Below, one piece after another: positions 17,291 to 25,956 of a stretch of DNA of 64,000 bases. The DNA lies in assembly GCA_902476645.1 (NCBI GenBank), contig CABSEG010000007.1, forward strand, positions 1 to 64,000. Direction: 5' to 3'. The notes under the pieces are model-generated. The model saw nothing but the letters and a program-made list of their open reading frames with translations, ran no database searches and had not been told where the DNA came from. Every line of letters starts with the position of its first letter. Positions within the stretch are counted from its first letter, which is position 1. A program made the position numbers and the translations under genes. This stretch comes from an uncultured Lachnospiraceae bacterium. GTDB lineage: Bacteria > Bacillota > Clostridia > Lachnospirales > Lachnospiraceae.

Positions 17291-18088
17291 ATGAGCGGAT
17301 ATCAATTATGCCAGGTTCGCAGGGCAAAGCACCCTTATTATATAGAAAGTATCAGTACGAATATCTACACAATCGAGGAATTGTGTTTTTATCTGCATCA
17401 GAACATTTACTTGATTGACCATACCATCATCAATGAGGCTTTATGCGATTGGATTCGGGATGAGCTTGGCTTGTCCAGACTTTATCGGAAGTTGTATGAG
17501 CAGCTGGACAAGGAGGAGGGAATCGGAAATTTTATCCTTCCTATTTTCAAAGAAATCGGCTATCTTACGCTGAAAGAGTTTAAGGAATTACAGGAGAAGA
17601 TCAACCAGATCGAGGTGCAGCCTGAGGATATCAGGCGGAAGATGAAGGCCGATTATCTGGTAAATTTCCAAAAATATGAAAATGCGATCCATGAGTATCG
17701 TCAGATTTTAAAAAGAAGGAATCCGGGCAATGTGGGAATACAATTTTATGCCAGCGTCCTCTCCAACATGGCGGGAGCTTACGCCAGAATGTTTTTATTT
17801 CAGGAGGCGGCCCAGTGCCTGTGGGAGTCCTATAGTATGGTGCGTTCGAATGAAGTATATCGGCGCTATCTTGCGGTACTGCCTCTGTATCTGAATCAGG
17901 AGGACTATCAAAAGAGACTGGAAGATCTTCGGGTGCCAAAAGAACAGATTGAGAAGATTGAAGGGGCAACCGAAGAGATACGAAACAGGGTAAAAAAAGA
18001 GAGGGCCAGTCTGCCTGTAGAACAAACGAAATGCCGAAAGCTTTTAAGGGAGTGGAAGGAAGCTTATCTAAGGGGCACCGGGGCCTGA
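17291..18088 (+). CDS. TPR-like protein, third gene of the DUF5717/5716 module
   Basis: 265 residues; the ATG at 17291 lies behind an AGGAAAG site, and the gene starts 17 bases after the DUF5716-like stop. The protein is cytoplasmic and mainly helical. The middle (about residues 115-200) has TPR-like spacing: YLVNFQKYENAIHEYRQIL, then SNMAGAYARMFLFQEAAQCLWES, then VYRRYLAVLPLYL. The C-terminal 60 residues are a charged coiled-coil-like region. It has no recognised family. Gene order and spacing imply that it works with the two upstream proteins. No terminator was seen after it; the next promoter lies 44 bases downstream. Confidence 0.7.
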   Translation: MSGYQLCQVRRAKHPYYIESISTNIYTIEELCFYLHQNIYLIDHTIINEALCDWIRDELGLSRLYRKLYEQLDKEEGIGNFILPIFKEIGYLTLKEFKELQEKINQIEVQPEDIRRKMKADYLVNFQKYENAIHEYRQILKRRNPGNVGIQFYASVLSNMAGAYARMFLFQEAAQCLWESYSMVRSNEVYRRYLAVLPLYLNQEDYQKRLEDLRVPKEQIEKIEGATEEIRNRVKKERASLPVEQTKCRKLLREWKEAYLRGTGA

Positions 18089-18131
18089 GTTTGAGTAACA
18101 TGGAGCCGGAATCGGAAAGGCGCTGTAGCGG

Positions 18132-18160
18132 TTGACAGTTGGCATAGAATATGCTAGTAT
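18132..18160 (+). promoter_or_regulatory. Promoter of the amino acid ABC transporter operon
   Basis: TTGACA at 18132-18137, a 17-base spacer and TAGTAT at 18155-18160. The leader of about 115 bases before the start codon shows no riboswitch that I recognise. Confidence 0.7.
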
Positions 18161-18283
18161 GAATTTGCTGATTTATCATGGCAGAGTGATGCATTGAAAG
18201 CACGATAGTATGACAGAGTTACTTTGTCTGATAGACAAGAGAAATTATCATGAGAGATGGTAGGGACGGAGGATACGTTATTT

Positions 18284-19174
18284 ATGAAGAAGAAAGTAAT
18301 CAGTGTACTTTTGGCCACGGCCATGATTTGTACGGCATTTGCAGGCTGCGGTTCTTCTGCGAAAGAGACCGAGGCGCCTCAGACAGAAGCGAAGGCTCAG
18401 GAAGAGAGCGACGAGAGTCAGGAGTCTCAGAGTGTGGAAAATACAGCAGAGACGGAAGAGGCAAAAGAAGAGGCTTCTGGAGATACCTTTACAGTGGGAT
18501 TTGATCAGGACTTCCCGCCCATGGGGTTTGTGGGAGATGACGGAGAGTTTACCGGTTTTGACCTTGCTCTGGCTGCGGAAGTGGCGGAGCGTCTGGGAAA
18601 AGAGATTGTATACCAGCCCATTGCATGGGATGCGAAAGATATGGAACTGGATTCCGGTACGATTGACTGTATCTGGAACGGATTTACCATGAACGGCCGG
18701 GAAGATGACTATACCTGGTCTGAGCCTTACATGAAAAATAATCAGGTGTTTGTGGTAAAGACAGATTCCGGCATTTCTTCTTCCGCAGACTTAGCGGGAA
18801 AGATAGTGGATGTGCAGGTGGATTCCAGTGCGGAGGCCGCTCTGAATGACAATCCGGATTTGACCGGAACCTTTGGACAGCTGATCACGGTGGCGGATTA
18901 CAATACGGCGTTTATGGATCTGGAGTCAGGAGCTGTGGATGCCATTGCCATGGATGATGTGGTGGCCAGCTATCAGATCGAAAAGCGAGGAGCAGATTTT
19001 GTAGTTCTGGATGAGGCCATTGCGGCTGAGGAGTATGGGATCGGCTTTAAGAAAGGAAACGAAGAGCTGCGCGATCAGGTGCAGGCAACTCTGGAGGAGA
19101 TGGCCGCGGACGGTACTCTGGCGGAGATATCCACAGAATGGTTTGGAAAAGATATCACAACGATTGGAAAATAG
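18284..19174 (+). CDS. Amino acid ABC transporter, substrate-binding lipoprotein
   Basis: 296 residues from ATG 18284; GGAGG lies eleven bases upstream, a little far. A lipoprotein signal peptide with lipobox FAGC (Cys22) is followed by a Glu/Ser-rich acidic linker (about 25-75), which would act as a flexible tether. The SBP_bac_3 domain follows: VGFDQDFPPMGFVGDDGEFTGFDL at its start and WNGFTMNGREDDYTWSEPYM, typical of polar or cyclic amino acid binders. It works with the permease and ATPase encoded next. The ligand class is amino acid by family; the exact substrate is not determined. A strong terminator directly after the gene should raise its expression over the downstream genes. Confidence 0.9.
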   Translation: MKKKVISVLLATAMICTAFAGCGSSAKETEAPQTEAKAQEESDESQESQSVENTAETEEAKEEASGDTFTVGFDQDFPPMGFVGDDGEFTGFDLALAAEVAERLGKEIVYQPIAWDAKDMELDSGTIDCIWNGFTMNGREDDYTWSEPYMKNNQVFVVKTDSGISSSADLAGKIVDVQVDSSAEAALNDNPDLTGTFGQLITVADYNTAFMDLESGAVDAIAMDDVVASYQIEKRGADFVVLDEAIAAEEYGIGFKKGNEELRDQVQATLEEMAADGTLAEISTEWFGKDITTIGK

Positions 19175-19189
19175 AGAAAAAGGCCAGCA

Positions 19190-19224
19190 AAAAAGGACTG
19201 CTGCGAGAGACAGCAGTCCTTTTT
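19190..19224 (+). terminator. Strong hairpin (partial terminator) between binding-protein and permease genes
   Basis: A perfect stem of at least 13 bp (19191-19203 with 19211-19223), loop CGAGAGA, ending in a T-run. The permease gene, which starts 59 bases later, has no separate promoter visible, so read-through is expected. Confidence 0.85.
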
Positions 19225-19282
19225 GCGCGAGAGGGCGAAGGAGACTTTCGCCCGGCTCATAACGGCAGATGGGAGGTTTCAA

Positions 19283-19933
19283 ATGGATTATGGGATGTTA
19301 GTTTCAAAATTAGGGGATGGTATGCTGGTATCTGTGGCCATATTTGGTCTGACGCTGCTTTTTTCGATTCCCCTTGGTTTTCTGATCTGCTTTGGACGGA
19401 TGTCAAAGAATGTGATCATCCGGAATATCGCAAAGGTCTATATTTCCATCATGCGCGGCACGCCTCTGATGCTACAGCTCATGGTGGTATATTTCGGTCC
19501 CTATTACATATTCGGCGTGCAGATCAAACCTTCTTATCGGTTTGTGGCGGTTATTATCGGATTTGTGCTCAATTACGCAGCCTATTTTGCAGAAATCTAC
19601 CGGGGTGGAATTGAGTCCATGCCGGTGGGGCAGTACGAAGCGGCGAAATTATTGGGATATGGAAAGGTACAGACGTTCTTTTACATTATCCTTCCCCAGG
19701 TGATCAAAAGAATTCTGCCCTCCGTGACCAATGAGATTATCACGCTGGTTAAGGATACTTCTCTGGCCATGGTAATCGCTGTGTCTGAGATGTTTACGGT
19801 GGCCAAAGCGCTGGCTTCCTCCAGTACCAGTATGATTCCTTTTGTGGCGGCCGGTATTTTTTACTATGTATTTAACTTTGTGGTAGCCTTTGTGATGGAA
19901 AAAGTGGAACAGAGGTTAAACTACTATCGGTAA
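19283..19933 (+). CDS. Amino acid ABC transporter permease
   Basis: 216 residues from the ATG at 19283, seven bases after GGGAGGT. It is an integral membrane protein with about five membrane spans, of the HisM/GlnP class. It contains the EAA loop that contacts the ATPase (GQYEAAKLLGYGKVQTFFYIILPQ) and the N-terminal family signature MRGTPLMLQLMVVYF. A typical homodimeric or pseudo-homodimeric polar amino acid permease; only one permease gene is present. The ATPase gene starts 13 bases downstream. Confidence 0.93.
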   Translation: MDYGMLVSKLGDGMLVSVAIFGLTLLFSIPLGFLICFGRMSKNVIIRNIAKVYISIMRGTPLMLQLMVVYFGPYYIFGVQIKPSYRFVAVIIGFVLNYAAYFAEIYRGGIESMPVGQYEAAKLLGYGKVQTFFYIILPQVIKRILPSVTNEIITLVKDTSLAMVIAVSEMFTVAKALASSSTSMIPFVAAGIFYYVFNFVVAFVMEKVEQRLNYYR

Positions 19934-19946
19934 AGGAGGGTGAGGG

Positions 19947-20702
19947 ATGAATTATTTAGAGATAAATCATATCAAAAAAAGCTTCGGGAATCTGGAAGTG
20001 CTAAAGGATATCTCCTTGACCGTACGCCAGGGAGAGGTGGTGGCGATCATTGGGCCCTCCGGCTCTGGAAAGTCTACGCTGCTTAGGTGCGCCACTTTTT
20101 TAGAGACCATGGATTCCGGTGATTTAAGCTATCTGGGAGAAAAAGCGGTAACCATGGATGAGAATGGAAATTCCGTGTACGCCAAACCTGCACAGCTAAA
20201 GAAGATTCAGGAAAATTTCGGACTGGTCTTTCAAAGTTTCCATTTGTTCCCCCATCTGAATGTGCTCCGAAATGTGATGGATGCACCGGTGCGGGTACAG
20301 AAAAGAAAGAAAGAGGAGGCCAGGAGAGAGGCCCTTGCCTTGTTAAAGAAGATGGGGCTGGAAGATAAGGCCGATGCCTACCCCTGTCAACTGTCAGGAG
20401 GCCAGCAGCAGCGGGTTTCCATTGCCAGAGCCCTGGCGTTAAATCCGAAGGTACTGTTTTTTGACGAACCAACGTCAGCGCTGGACCCAGAGCTAACCGG
20501 GGAGATTCTAAAGGTGATTAAAGATCTGGCGGCAGAGCATATGACGATGGTGATTGTTACCCATGAGATGAATTTTGCCAGAAATGTGGCGGACCATATC
20601 ATTTTTATGGATGGAGGAGTCATTGCGCAGCAAGGGACGCCGGATGAACTATTTAACTCAAATCATCCAAGAATGAAGGAGTTTTTAGGTAAATTTGAAT
20701 AA
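19947..20702 (+). CDS. Amino acid ABC transporter ATP-binding protein (GlnQ type)
   Basis: 251 residues, normal for the family. Walker A GPSGSGKS is at 36-43, the Q-loop follows in LVFQSFHLFPH, the ABC signature is LSGGQQQR, Walker B is VLFFDEPTSALDP and the switch His is in VTHEM. It is slightly longer than many homologues because of an insertion around residues 60-80. It powers import with the permease and lipoprotein encoded upstream. No clear terminator lies before the purC promoter. Confidence 0.95.
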   Translation: MNYLEINHIKKSFGNLEVLKDISLTVRQGEVVAIIGPSGSGKSTLLRCATFLETMDSGDLSYLGEKAVTMDENGNSVYAKPAQLKKIQENFGLVFQSFHLFPHLNVLRNVMDAPVRVQKRKKEEARREALALLKKMGLEDKADAYPCQLSGGQQQRVSIARALALNPKVLFFDEPTSALDPELTGEILKVIKDLAAEHMTMVIVTHEMNFARNVADHIIFMDGGVIAQQGTPDELFNSNHPRMKEFLGKFE

Positions 20703-20727
20703 AGTGGAAAAACAGGGACGTTGAATC

Positions 20728-20756
20728 TTGCTTTATGAGTATCCTTGTTATATAAT
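20728..20756 (+). promoter_or_regulatory. Promoter of the purC-purF-purB cluster
   Basis: TTGCTT at 20728-20733, a 17-base spacer and a perfect TATAAT at 20751-20756. Confidence 0.7.
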
Positions 20757-20762
20757 TTTTCC

Positions 20763-20862
20763 GTAGCGGCTAGTCGGCAGTGTCGAAAAGACACTGGCGG
20801 CTATCTTGCTTAAGTAAACGTGAAAGGCAGCCAATGCTGCCAAGAGAAAAGATAAAAAAAGG
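20763..20862 (+). promoter_or_regulatory. Structured 5' leader of purC
   Basis: About 115 bases of untranslated RNA. The first hairpin is long: 20771-20784 pairs with 20790-20803 over 13 of 14 positions (one G-T pair and one mismatch), with loop GAAAA. A second hairpin pairs GGCAGC (20826-20831) with GCTGCC (20836-20841). I could not match it to the ZTP, PRPP or guanine riboswitch patterns. There is no T-run, so any control would act on translation or RNA stability. Confidence 0.5.
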
Positions 20863-20877
20863 ATAGGTGGATGTCAA

Positions 20878-21582
20878 ATGGAAAAGAGAGAATTACTCTA
20901 CGAAGGAAAAGCAAAGAAAGTGTACACCACAGAGGACCCGGATGTATTAATCGTGGACTACAAAGACGATGCCACTGCATTTAACGGGCTGAAGAAGGGA
21001 ACCATCACCGGAAAAGGCGTGGTGAATAACCGCATGACCAACAAGGTGTTCCAGATTCTGGAGAGCAAAGGCGTTCCTACCCACTATATTCAGGAGCTGA
21101 GTGACCGGGAGACTGCCGTAAAGAAAGTGGAGATTGTTCCGCTGGAGGTGATCATCCGCAATGTGGCAGCAGGAAGCTTTTCCAAGAGACTTGGGGTAGA
21201 AGAGGGAACGAAGTTTACGGCGCCTACCCTGGAATTTAGTTATAAAAACGATGATTTGGGCGATCCGCTGATCAATGATTATTTTGCCATTGCCCTGAAT
21301 TTGGCCACCAGAGAAGAAATTGAAACGATCACAAAATACGCTTTTAAGGTAAACGAGGTGCTTAAAGAGTACTTTATGCAGGCCAATATTGAGCTGATTG
21401 ACTTTAAGATCGAGTTTGGCCGTTATCACGGACAGATCATCCTGGCAGATGAAACCTCGCCGGACACTTGCAGACTCTGGGACGCTACCACACATGAAAA
21501 ACTGGATAAGGACCGTTTCCGCAGAGACATGGGAAATGTGGAAGAAGCATACAACGAAGTGTTCAAACGTCTTGGATTATAA
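20878..21582 (+). CDS. purC: SAICAR synthetase (phosphoribosylaminoimidazole-succinocarboxamide synthase)
   Basis: 234 residues, standard length. It catalyses the ATP-dependent joining of CAIR and aspartate in de novo purine synthesis. Signatures include LLYEGKAKKVYTTEDP at the N-terminus (nucleotide binding), PLEVIIRNVAAGSF, and IDFKIEFGRYHGQIILADE with SPDTCRLWD near the C-terminus. It is preceded by a GGATAGGTGG site. It is the first gene of a purine cluster; purF starts 42 bases downstream. Confidence 0.97.
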   Translation: MEKRELLYEGKAKKVYTTEDPDVLIVDYKDDATAFNGLKKGTITGKGVVNNRMTNKVFQILESKGVPTHYIQELSDRETAVKKVEIVPLEVIIRNVAAGSFSKRLGVEEGTKFTAPTLEFSYKNDDLGDPLINDYFAIALNLATREEIETITKYAFKVNEVLKEYFMQANIELIDFKIEFGRYHGQIILADETSPDTCRLWDATTHEKLDKDRFRRDMGNVEEAYNEVFKRLGL

Positions 21583-21624
21583 GAACCGGTAATTTGTCTC
21601 ACAGAACAGGAAAAGGGTTGTATC

Positions 21625-23070
21625 ATGAATCAGACTTGGCATGAGCAAGGAGAAGGTACGGACAAGCGTAAGGAAGCGTGTGGGGTCTTCGGTATTTACG
21701 ATTTTGATGGTAATGATGTTTCCTCGACTATCTACTATGGCCTGTTTGCCCTTCAGCATCGGGGACAGGAGAGCTGCGGTATCGCGGTCAGCGACACCAA
21801 TGGGCCAAAAGGCGTGGTGAAATCTTTGAAAGGGATGGGGTTGGTAAACGAGGTTTTTACAGAAGAGTCTTTTGAGCAGATGCGGGGAGATATCGGGGTG
21901 GGGCATGTCAGATATTCCACCGCAGGTGCCAGTACCAGGGAAAATGCCCAGCCGTTGGTATTAAATTATATCAAAGGAACCTTAGCGCTGGCGCACAATG
22001 GAAACCTGATCAATGCCAATGAGTTGAGAGAAGAGTTGGCCTACGGCGGCGCAATCTTTCAGACAACCATTGACTCAGAGGTGATTGCCTATCATATTGC
22101 CAGAGAGCGGGTGAACTCAGCTACGGCGGAGGAGGCTGTGGCCAAGGCAATGAAAAAGATCAAGGGGGCCTACTCCCTGGTGGTGATGTCCCCCAGAAAA
22201 CTGATGGGAGCCAGAGATCCCTATGGCTTTAAGCCTCTTTGTATCGGGAAACGGGATCATGCCTATATTTTGGCTTCTGAGACCTGCGCTCTGGACACCA
22301 TCGGAGCCGAGTTTATCCGGGATGTGGAGCCCGGAGAGATTGTTACAATCACAAAGGATGGAATCGTCTCGGATAAAAGCCTTTGCCTGCCTAAGGCACA
22401 GATGGCCAGATGCATCTTTGAGTATATTTATTTTGCAAGACCTGACAGCAGGATCGATGGGGTGGGCGTCTATCAGTCCAGAATCAGGGCAGGACGGTAC
22501 CTGGCCATGGATTCCCCTGTGGAGGCGGATCTGGTGGTGGGAGTTCCAGAATCAGGAAACATTGCGGCTCTGGGATATTCCCTCCAGTCGGGAATCCCAT
22601 ATGGAACAGCGTTTGTAAAAAACGGCTATGTGGGCAGAACCTTTATCAAGCCGAAGCAAAGCAGCCGGGAATCCAGCGTTCAGGTGAAGCTGAATGTAAT
22701 GAGAGAGGCAGTGGAGGGAAAGCGCATCGTTATGATTGATGATTCCATAGTCCGGGGAACCACCAGTGACCGGATTGTCAGTATGTTGAAGGAGGCAGGC
22801 GCAAAGGAAGTGCACATGAGAGTCAGTTCCCCTCCTTTCTTGTGGCCCTGCTATTTTGGTACGGACGTGCCAGCCAGAGAGCAGCTGATTGCCTATAACA
22901 GGTCTGTGGAAGAAATTCGACAAATCATCGGAGCGGATACGCTGGCATATCTTCGCGTGGAGCGGTTGGGTGAACTGGTAAAGGGATTATCCATCTGCCA
23001 GGGCTGCTTTACAGGCAATTATCCTATGGAGCCTCCCACAGAGGATATTCGCGGTGAATACAGCAAATAA
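21625..23070 (+). CDS. purF: Amidophosphoribosyltransferase
   Basis: 481 residues. It catalyses the committed step of purine synthesis, PRPP plus glutamine to phosphoribosylamine. The glutaminase nucleophile should be Cys19 (EACGVFGIY), exposed by removal of a short propeptide as in the Bacillus enzyme. The PRPP loop is VMIDDSIVRGTTS (about residues 370-382). Cys residues in RCIFEYIYFARP, WPCYFG and the CQGC pair near the C-terminus match the four ligands of the 4Fe-4S cluster in Bacillus-type PurF, a cluster that makes the enzyme oxygen-sensitive. It lies between purC and purB on one strand with short gaps. Confidence 0.97.
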   Translation: MNQTWHEQGEGTDKRKEACGVFGIYDFDGNDVSSTIYYGLFALQHRGQESCGIAVSDTNGPKGVVKSLKGMGLVNEVFTEESFEQMRGDIGVGHVRYSTAGASTRENAQPLVLNYIKGTLALAHNGNLINANELREELAYGGAIFQTTIDSEVIAYHIARERVNSATAEEAVAKAMKKIKGAYSLVVMSPRKLMGARDPYGFKPLCIGKRDHAYILASETCALDTIGAEFIRDVEPGEIVTITKDGIVSDKSLCLPKAQMARCIFEYIYFARPDSRIDGVGVYQSRIRAGRYLAMDSPVEADLVVGVPESGNIAALGYSLQSGIPYGTAFVKNGYVGRTFIKPKQSSRESSVQVKLNVMREAVEGKRIVMIDDSIVRGTTSDRIVSMLKEAGAKEVHMRVSSPPFLWPCYFGTDVPAREQLIAYNRSVEEIRQIIGADTLAYLRVERLGELVKGLSICQGCFTGNYPMEPPTEDIRGEYSK

Positions 23071-23113
23071 TAATACGAACAGGTAGGATTCAAAGAGATA
23101 AAAGGAGAGAACG

Positions 23114-24547
23114 ATGAGTACAGACAGATACCAAAGTCCCCTGTCTGAGCGTTACGCCAGCAAGGAGATGCAGTATATTTTTTCACCGGATATGAAGTTT
23201 AAGACCTGGAGAAAGCTGTGGATTGCCCTGGCAGAGACAGAAAAAGAGCTGGGGCTTCCCATCACGGATGAACAGATCGAAGAGCTTCGGGCCCATGCGG
23301 AAGACATCAATTACGAAGTGGCAAAAGAGAGAGAAAAAGTCGTGCGCCATGACGTGATGTCCCATGTCTATGCCTACGGGGTACAGTGCCCCAAGGCAAA
23401 GGGAATCATCCATCTGGGGGCTACCAGCTGCTATGTGGGAGATAACACAGATCTTATTGTGATGACAGAAGCTCTAAAGCTGGTGAAGAAAAAGCTGGTA
23501 AATGTGCTGGCAGAGCTGGCCAAGTTTGCTGATACTTATAAAAACCAGCCGACTCTGGCTTTTACCCATTTTCAGCCGGCACAGCCCACCACTGTGGGAA
23601 AGAGAGCCACACTCTGGATGCAGGAGTTTTTGTTGGATTTGGAGGATTTGGATCATGTGCTTGGAACCATGAAGTTGTTGGGATCCAAGGGAACCACGGG
23701 AACCCAGGCCAGCTTTTTAGAGCTTTTTGACGGGGATCAGGAAAAGATTGATCAAATTGATCCCATGATCGCCGCAAAGATGGGATTTAAAGAGTGTTAT
23801 CCCGTATCCGGACAGACCTATTCCAGAAAGGTGGATACCAGGGTCTTGAATGTCCTGGCAGGAATCGCGGCCAGCGCCCATAAGTTTTCCAACGACATTC
23901 GCCTGCTTCAGCATTTAAAGGAGGTGGAAGAGCCTTTTGAGAAAAACCAGATTGGCTCATCTGCCATGGCATATAAGAGAAACCCCATGAGAAGCGAACG
24001 TATTGCATCCCTGGCCAGATTTGTGATGGTGGATGCTATGAATCCCGCCATCACCTCAGCCACCCAGTGGTTTGAGCGGACACTGGATGACTCCGCCAAC
24101 AAGAGACTTTCCATTCCCGAGGGCTTTTTGGCCATCGACGGCATTTTGGATTTGTGTCTCAATGTGGTGGACGGTCTGGTGGTATATCCCAAGGTTATTG
24201 AGAAGCGTCTTATGTCGGAACTGCCGTTTATGGCTACGGAAAATATCATGATGGACGCCGTAAAGGCAGGAGGAGACCGGCAAGAGCTCCATGAGAGAAT
24301 CCGGGAGCTTTCCATGGAGGCTGGAAGAAACGTAAAAGCGGAAGGAAAGGAGAATAATCTTCTGGAGTTGATCGCTGGGGATCCGGCCTTTAATATGACG
24401 CTGGAAGAGCTGAAAAAGACCATGGACCCGGCAAAATATGTGGGACGGGCACCCTTGCAGGTGGAAAAGTTCCTGGAGAACGTGGTAAAACCGGTTTTGG
24501 AAGAAAATAAAGATGTGCTTGGTATGAAAGCGGAGATTAACGTATAA
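23114..24547 (+). CDS. purB: Adenylosuccinate lyase
   Basis: 477 residues. It cleaves SAICAR to AICAR and adenylosuccinate to AMP. Fumarase-superfamily signatures are present: FTHFQPAQPTTVGKR (the catalytic His region), QTYSRKVDTRVLN, and the mobile catalytic loop GSSAMAYKRNPMRSERI around residue 282. Start at ATG 23114 with AAAGGAGAG eight bases upstream. Last gene of the purC-purF-purB cluster, followed by a terminator hairpin. Confidence 0.97.
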   Translation: MSTDRYQSPLSERYASKEMQYIFSPDMKFKTWRKLWIALAETEKELGLPITDEQIEELRAHAEDINYEVAKEREKVVRHDVMSHVYAYGVQCPKAKGIIHLGATSCYVGDNTDLIVMTEALKLVKKKLVNVLAELAKFADTYKNQPTLAFTHFQPAQPTTVGKRATLWMQEFLLDLEDLDHVLGTMKLLGSKGTTGTQASFLELFDGDQEKIDQIDPMIAAKMGFKECYPVSGQTYSRKVDTRVLNVLAGIAASAHKFSNDIRLLQHLKEVEEPFEKNQIGSSAMAYKRNPMRSERIASLARFVMVDAMNPAITSATQWFERTLDDSANKRLSIPEGFLAIDGILDLCLNVVDGLVVYPKVIEKRLMSELPFMATENIMMDAVKAGGDRQELHERIRELSMEAGRNVKAEGKENNLLELIAGDPAFNMTLEELKKTMDPAKYVGRAPLQVEKFLENVVKPVLEENKDVLGMKAEINV

Positions 24548-24564
24548 GTAAGATTGCAGAGAAT

Positions 24565-24605
24565 AAAAGGCTGGCGTACAGATGGAAATGGTGCGCCAGC
24601 CTTTG
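24565..24605 (+). terminator. Terminator after purB
   Basis: AAAGGCTGGCG (24566-24576) pairs perfectly with CGCCAGCCTTT (24594-24604); the 17-base loop is large and there is little T-run beyond the stem. Confidence 0.65.
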
Positions 24606-24642
24606 CAGCATGGGAAGAAGCATGAATATATGGAGGTGTGGG

Positions 24643-25956
24643 ATGAAGGAAAGGGAAAACAAGGGAGGAAATCCATGGGCCCTGTTACCCATCGGAGTTT
24701 TTCTGGTTCTGTTTATCGGCATGGGATGTATTTTGGGGGATTTTCAAAAGATACCTGCGATTGTAGCGTTTCTAATTGCTCTGTTGGTGGCTTTTTTGCA
24801 AAACAGGCAGACAAATTATCAAAGGAAGATCCGTATTATTACCAGGGGAATCGGAGAAGAGAATATCGTAACCATGTGCCTGATTTTTTTGGTTGCGGGA
24901 GGGTTTTCCGGGGCGGTTAAGGCGGCCGGAGGTGTGGAGAGCACGGTTAATTTGGGCCTTTCTCTGATGCCTTCGAATATTGCGGTTGCGGGGCTGTTTT
25001 TGATTGGATGCTTTATCTCCCTGTCTATGGGTACCTCTATGGGGACGATAGCTGCCATGGCTCCCATCGGCGTGGGGATCAGCGAGAAGACGGGAATTGG
25101 CCTGCCTCTCTGTGTGGGGGCCGTAGTCTGTGGAGCCATGTTTGGGGATAATCTGTCCATGATATCCGACACTACGATTGCGGCAGTTCGCACCCAAGGA
25201 TGCGAGATGAAAGACAAGTTTCGGGAAAATTTTTTGATTGTATTACCGGCTGCGGCCATCACAGTGCTGCTTTTTCTGATCTTGTCCGGAAACGTGGAAG
25301 GGCAGGGGTTTCAGGATTTGGATTACGAACTTTTAAAGGTGGCACCGTATCTGGTAGTTCTGGCGGGCGCGCTGATCGGGATCAACGTATTTGTGGTTCT
25401 GATCGGGGGAACCGTGTTATCTTTGCTGGTGGGTGTGGGCACCGGTACCATACCGTTATCGGATATGTTCCAGGTGGTAGGTGAAGGCGTCACTGGGATG
25501 TATGACATCACGGTAATCTCTCTGATTGTGGCTTGCATTGTGGCTTTGGTGAAGGACTATGGAGGAATTCAGTTTTTGCTGCGAGTGATCAAAAAGCGCA
25601 TTCGGGGGACAAAAGGAGGGGAGCTTGGGATCGCGCTTCTGGCCCTGGCTGTGGATGCCTGTACGGCAAACAATACAGTGGCGATTGTAATGGCTGGACC
25701 TATCGCAAAGGAAATCAGTAACGAATACGGCATTTCTCCCAGAAGAAGCGCCTCCCTTTTGGACATTTTTGCCTCTGTAGGGCAGGGGATCATTCCCTAC
25801 GGAGCACAATTGTTGTCTGCTGCCGGTCTGGCTGCCTTAAGTCCGATTGAAATCATGCCCTATCTGTTTTATCCTGCTTTAATGGGAATCAGTGCAATCT
25901 GTTTTATCCTGTTTCGCAAATCCCATGGAAAGCAAAAAAAGGAGAGAAGGGCATGA
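24643..25956 (+). CDS. NhaC-family Na+/H+ antiporter-like membrane protein
   Basis: 437 residues from ATG 24643, chosen because GGAGGTG lies four bases upstream (earlier in-frame starts have no site). About ten to eleven hydrophobic segments. GDNLSMISDTTIAAVRTQG is the conserved NhaC-type intramembrane motif, and a second half-repeat contains DACTANNTVAIVMAGPIAKEI. The family exchanges sodium for protons, or in some members organic ions. The following LysR gene overlaps the stop by four bases (ATGA), so the two are translationally coupled. Substrate assignment is uncertain. Confidence 0.8.
   Translation: MKERENKGGNPWALLPIGVFLVLFIGMGCILGDFQKIPAIVAFLIALLVAFLQNRQTNYQRKIRIITRGIGEENIVTMCLIFLVAGGFSGAVKAAGGVESTVNLGLSLMPSNIAVAGLFLIGCFISLSMGTSMGTIAAMAPIGVGISEKTGIGLPLCVGAVVCGAMFGDNLSMISDTTIAAVRTQGCEMKDKFRENFLIVLPAAAITVLLFLILSGNVEGQGFQDLDYELLKVAPYLVVLAGALIGINVFVVLIGGTVLSLLVGVGTGTIPLSDMFQVVGEGVTGMYDITVISLIVACIVALVKDYGGIQFLLRVIKKRIRGTKGGELGIALLALAVDACTANNTVAIVMAGPIAKEISNEYGISPRRSASLLDIFASVGQGIIPYGAQLLSAAGLAALSPIEIMPYLFYPALMGISAICFILFRKSHGKQKKERRA

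Noticed and set aside
15819..17327. A 502-codon open frame on the minus strand
   Set aside because: It lies fully antisense to the end of the DUF5717 gene and the whole DUF5716-like gene. Its product is His/Pro/Leu/Phe-rich low-quality sequence with no domain, as expected from the codon bias of the sense genes.
20763..20862. ZTP or PRPP riboswitch in front of purC
   Set aside because: The conserved cores of these classes (such as CCGCCTGGGC for ZTP) are not present, so I report only an unassigned structured leader.
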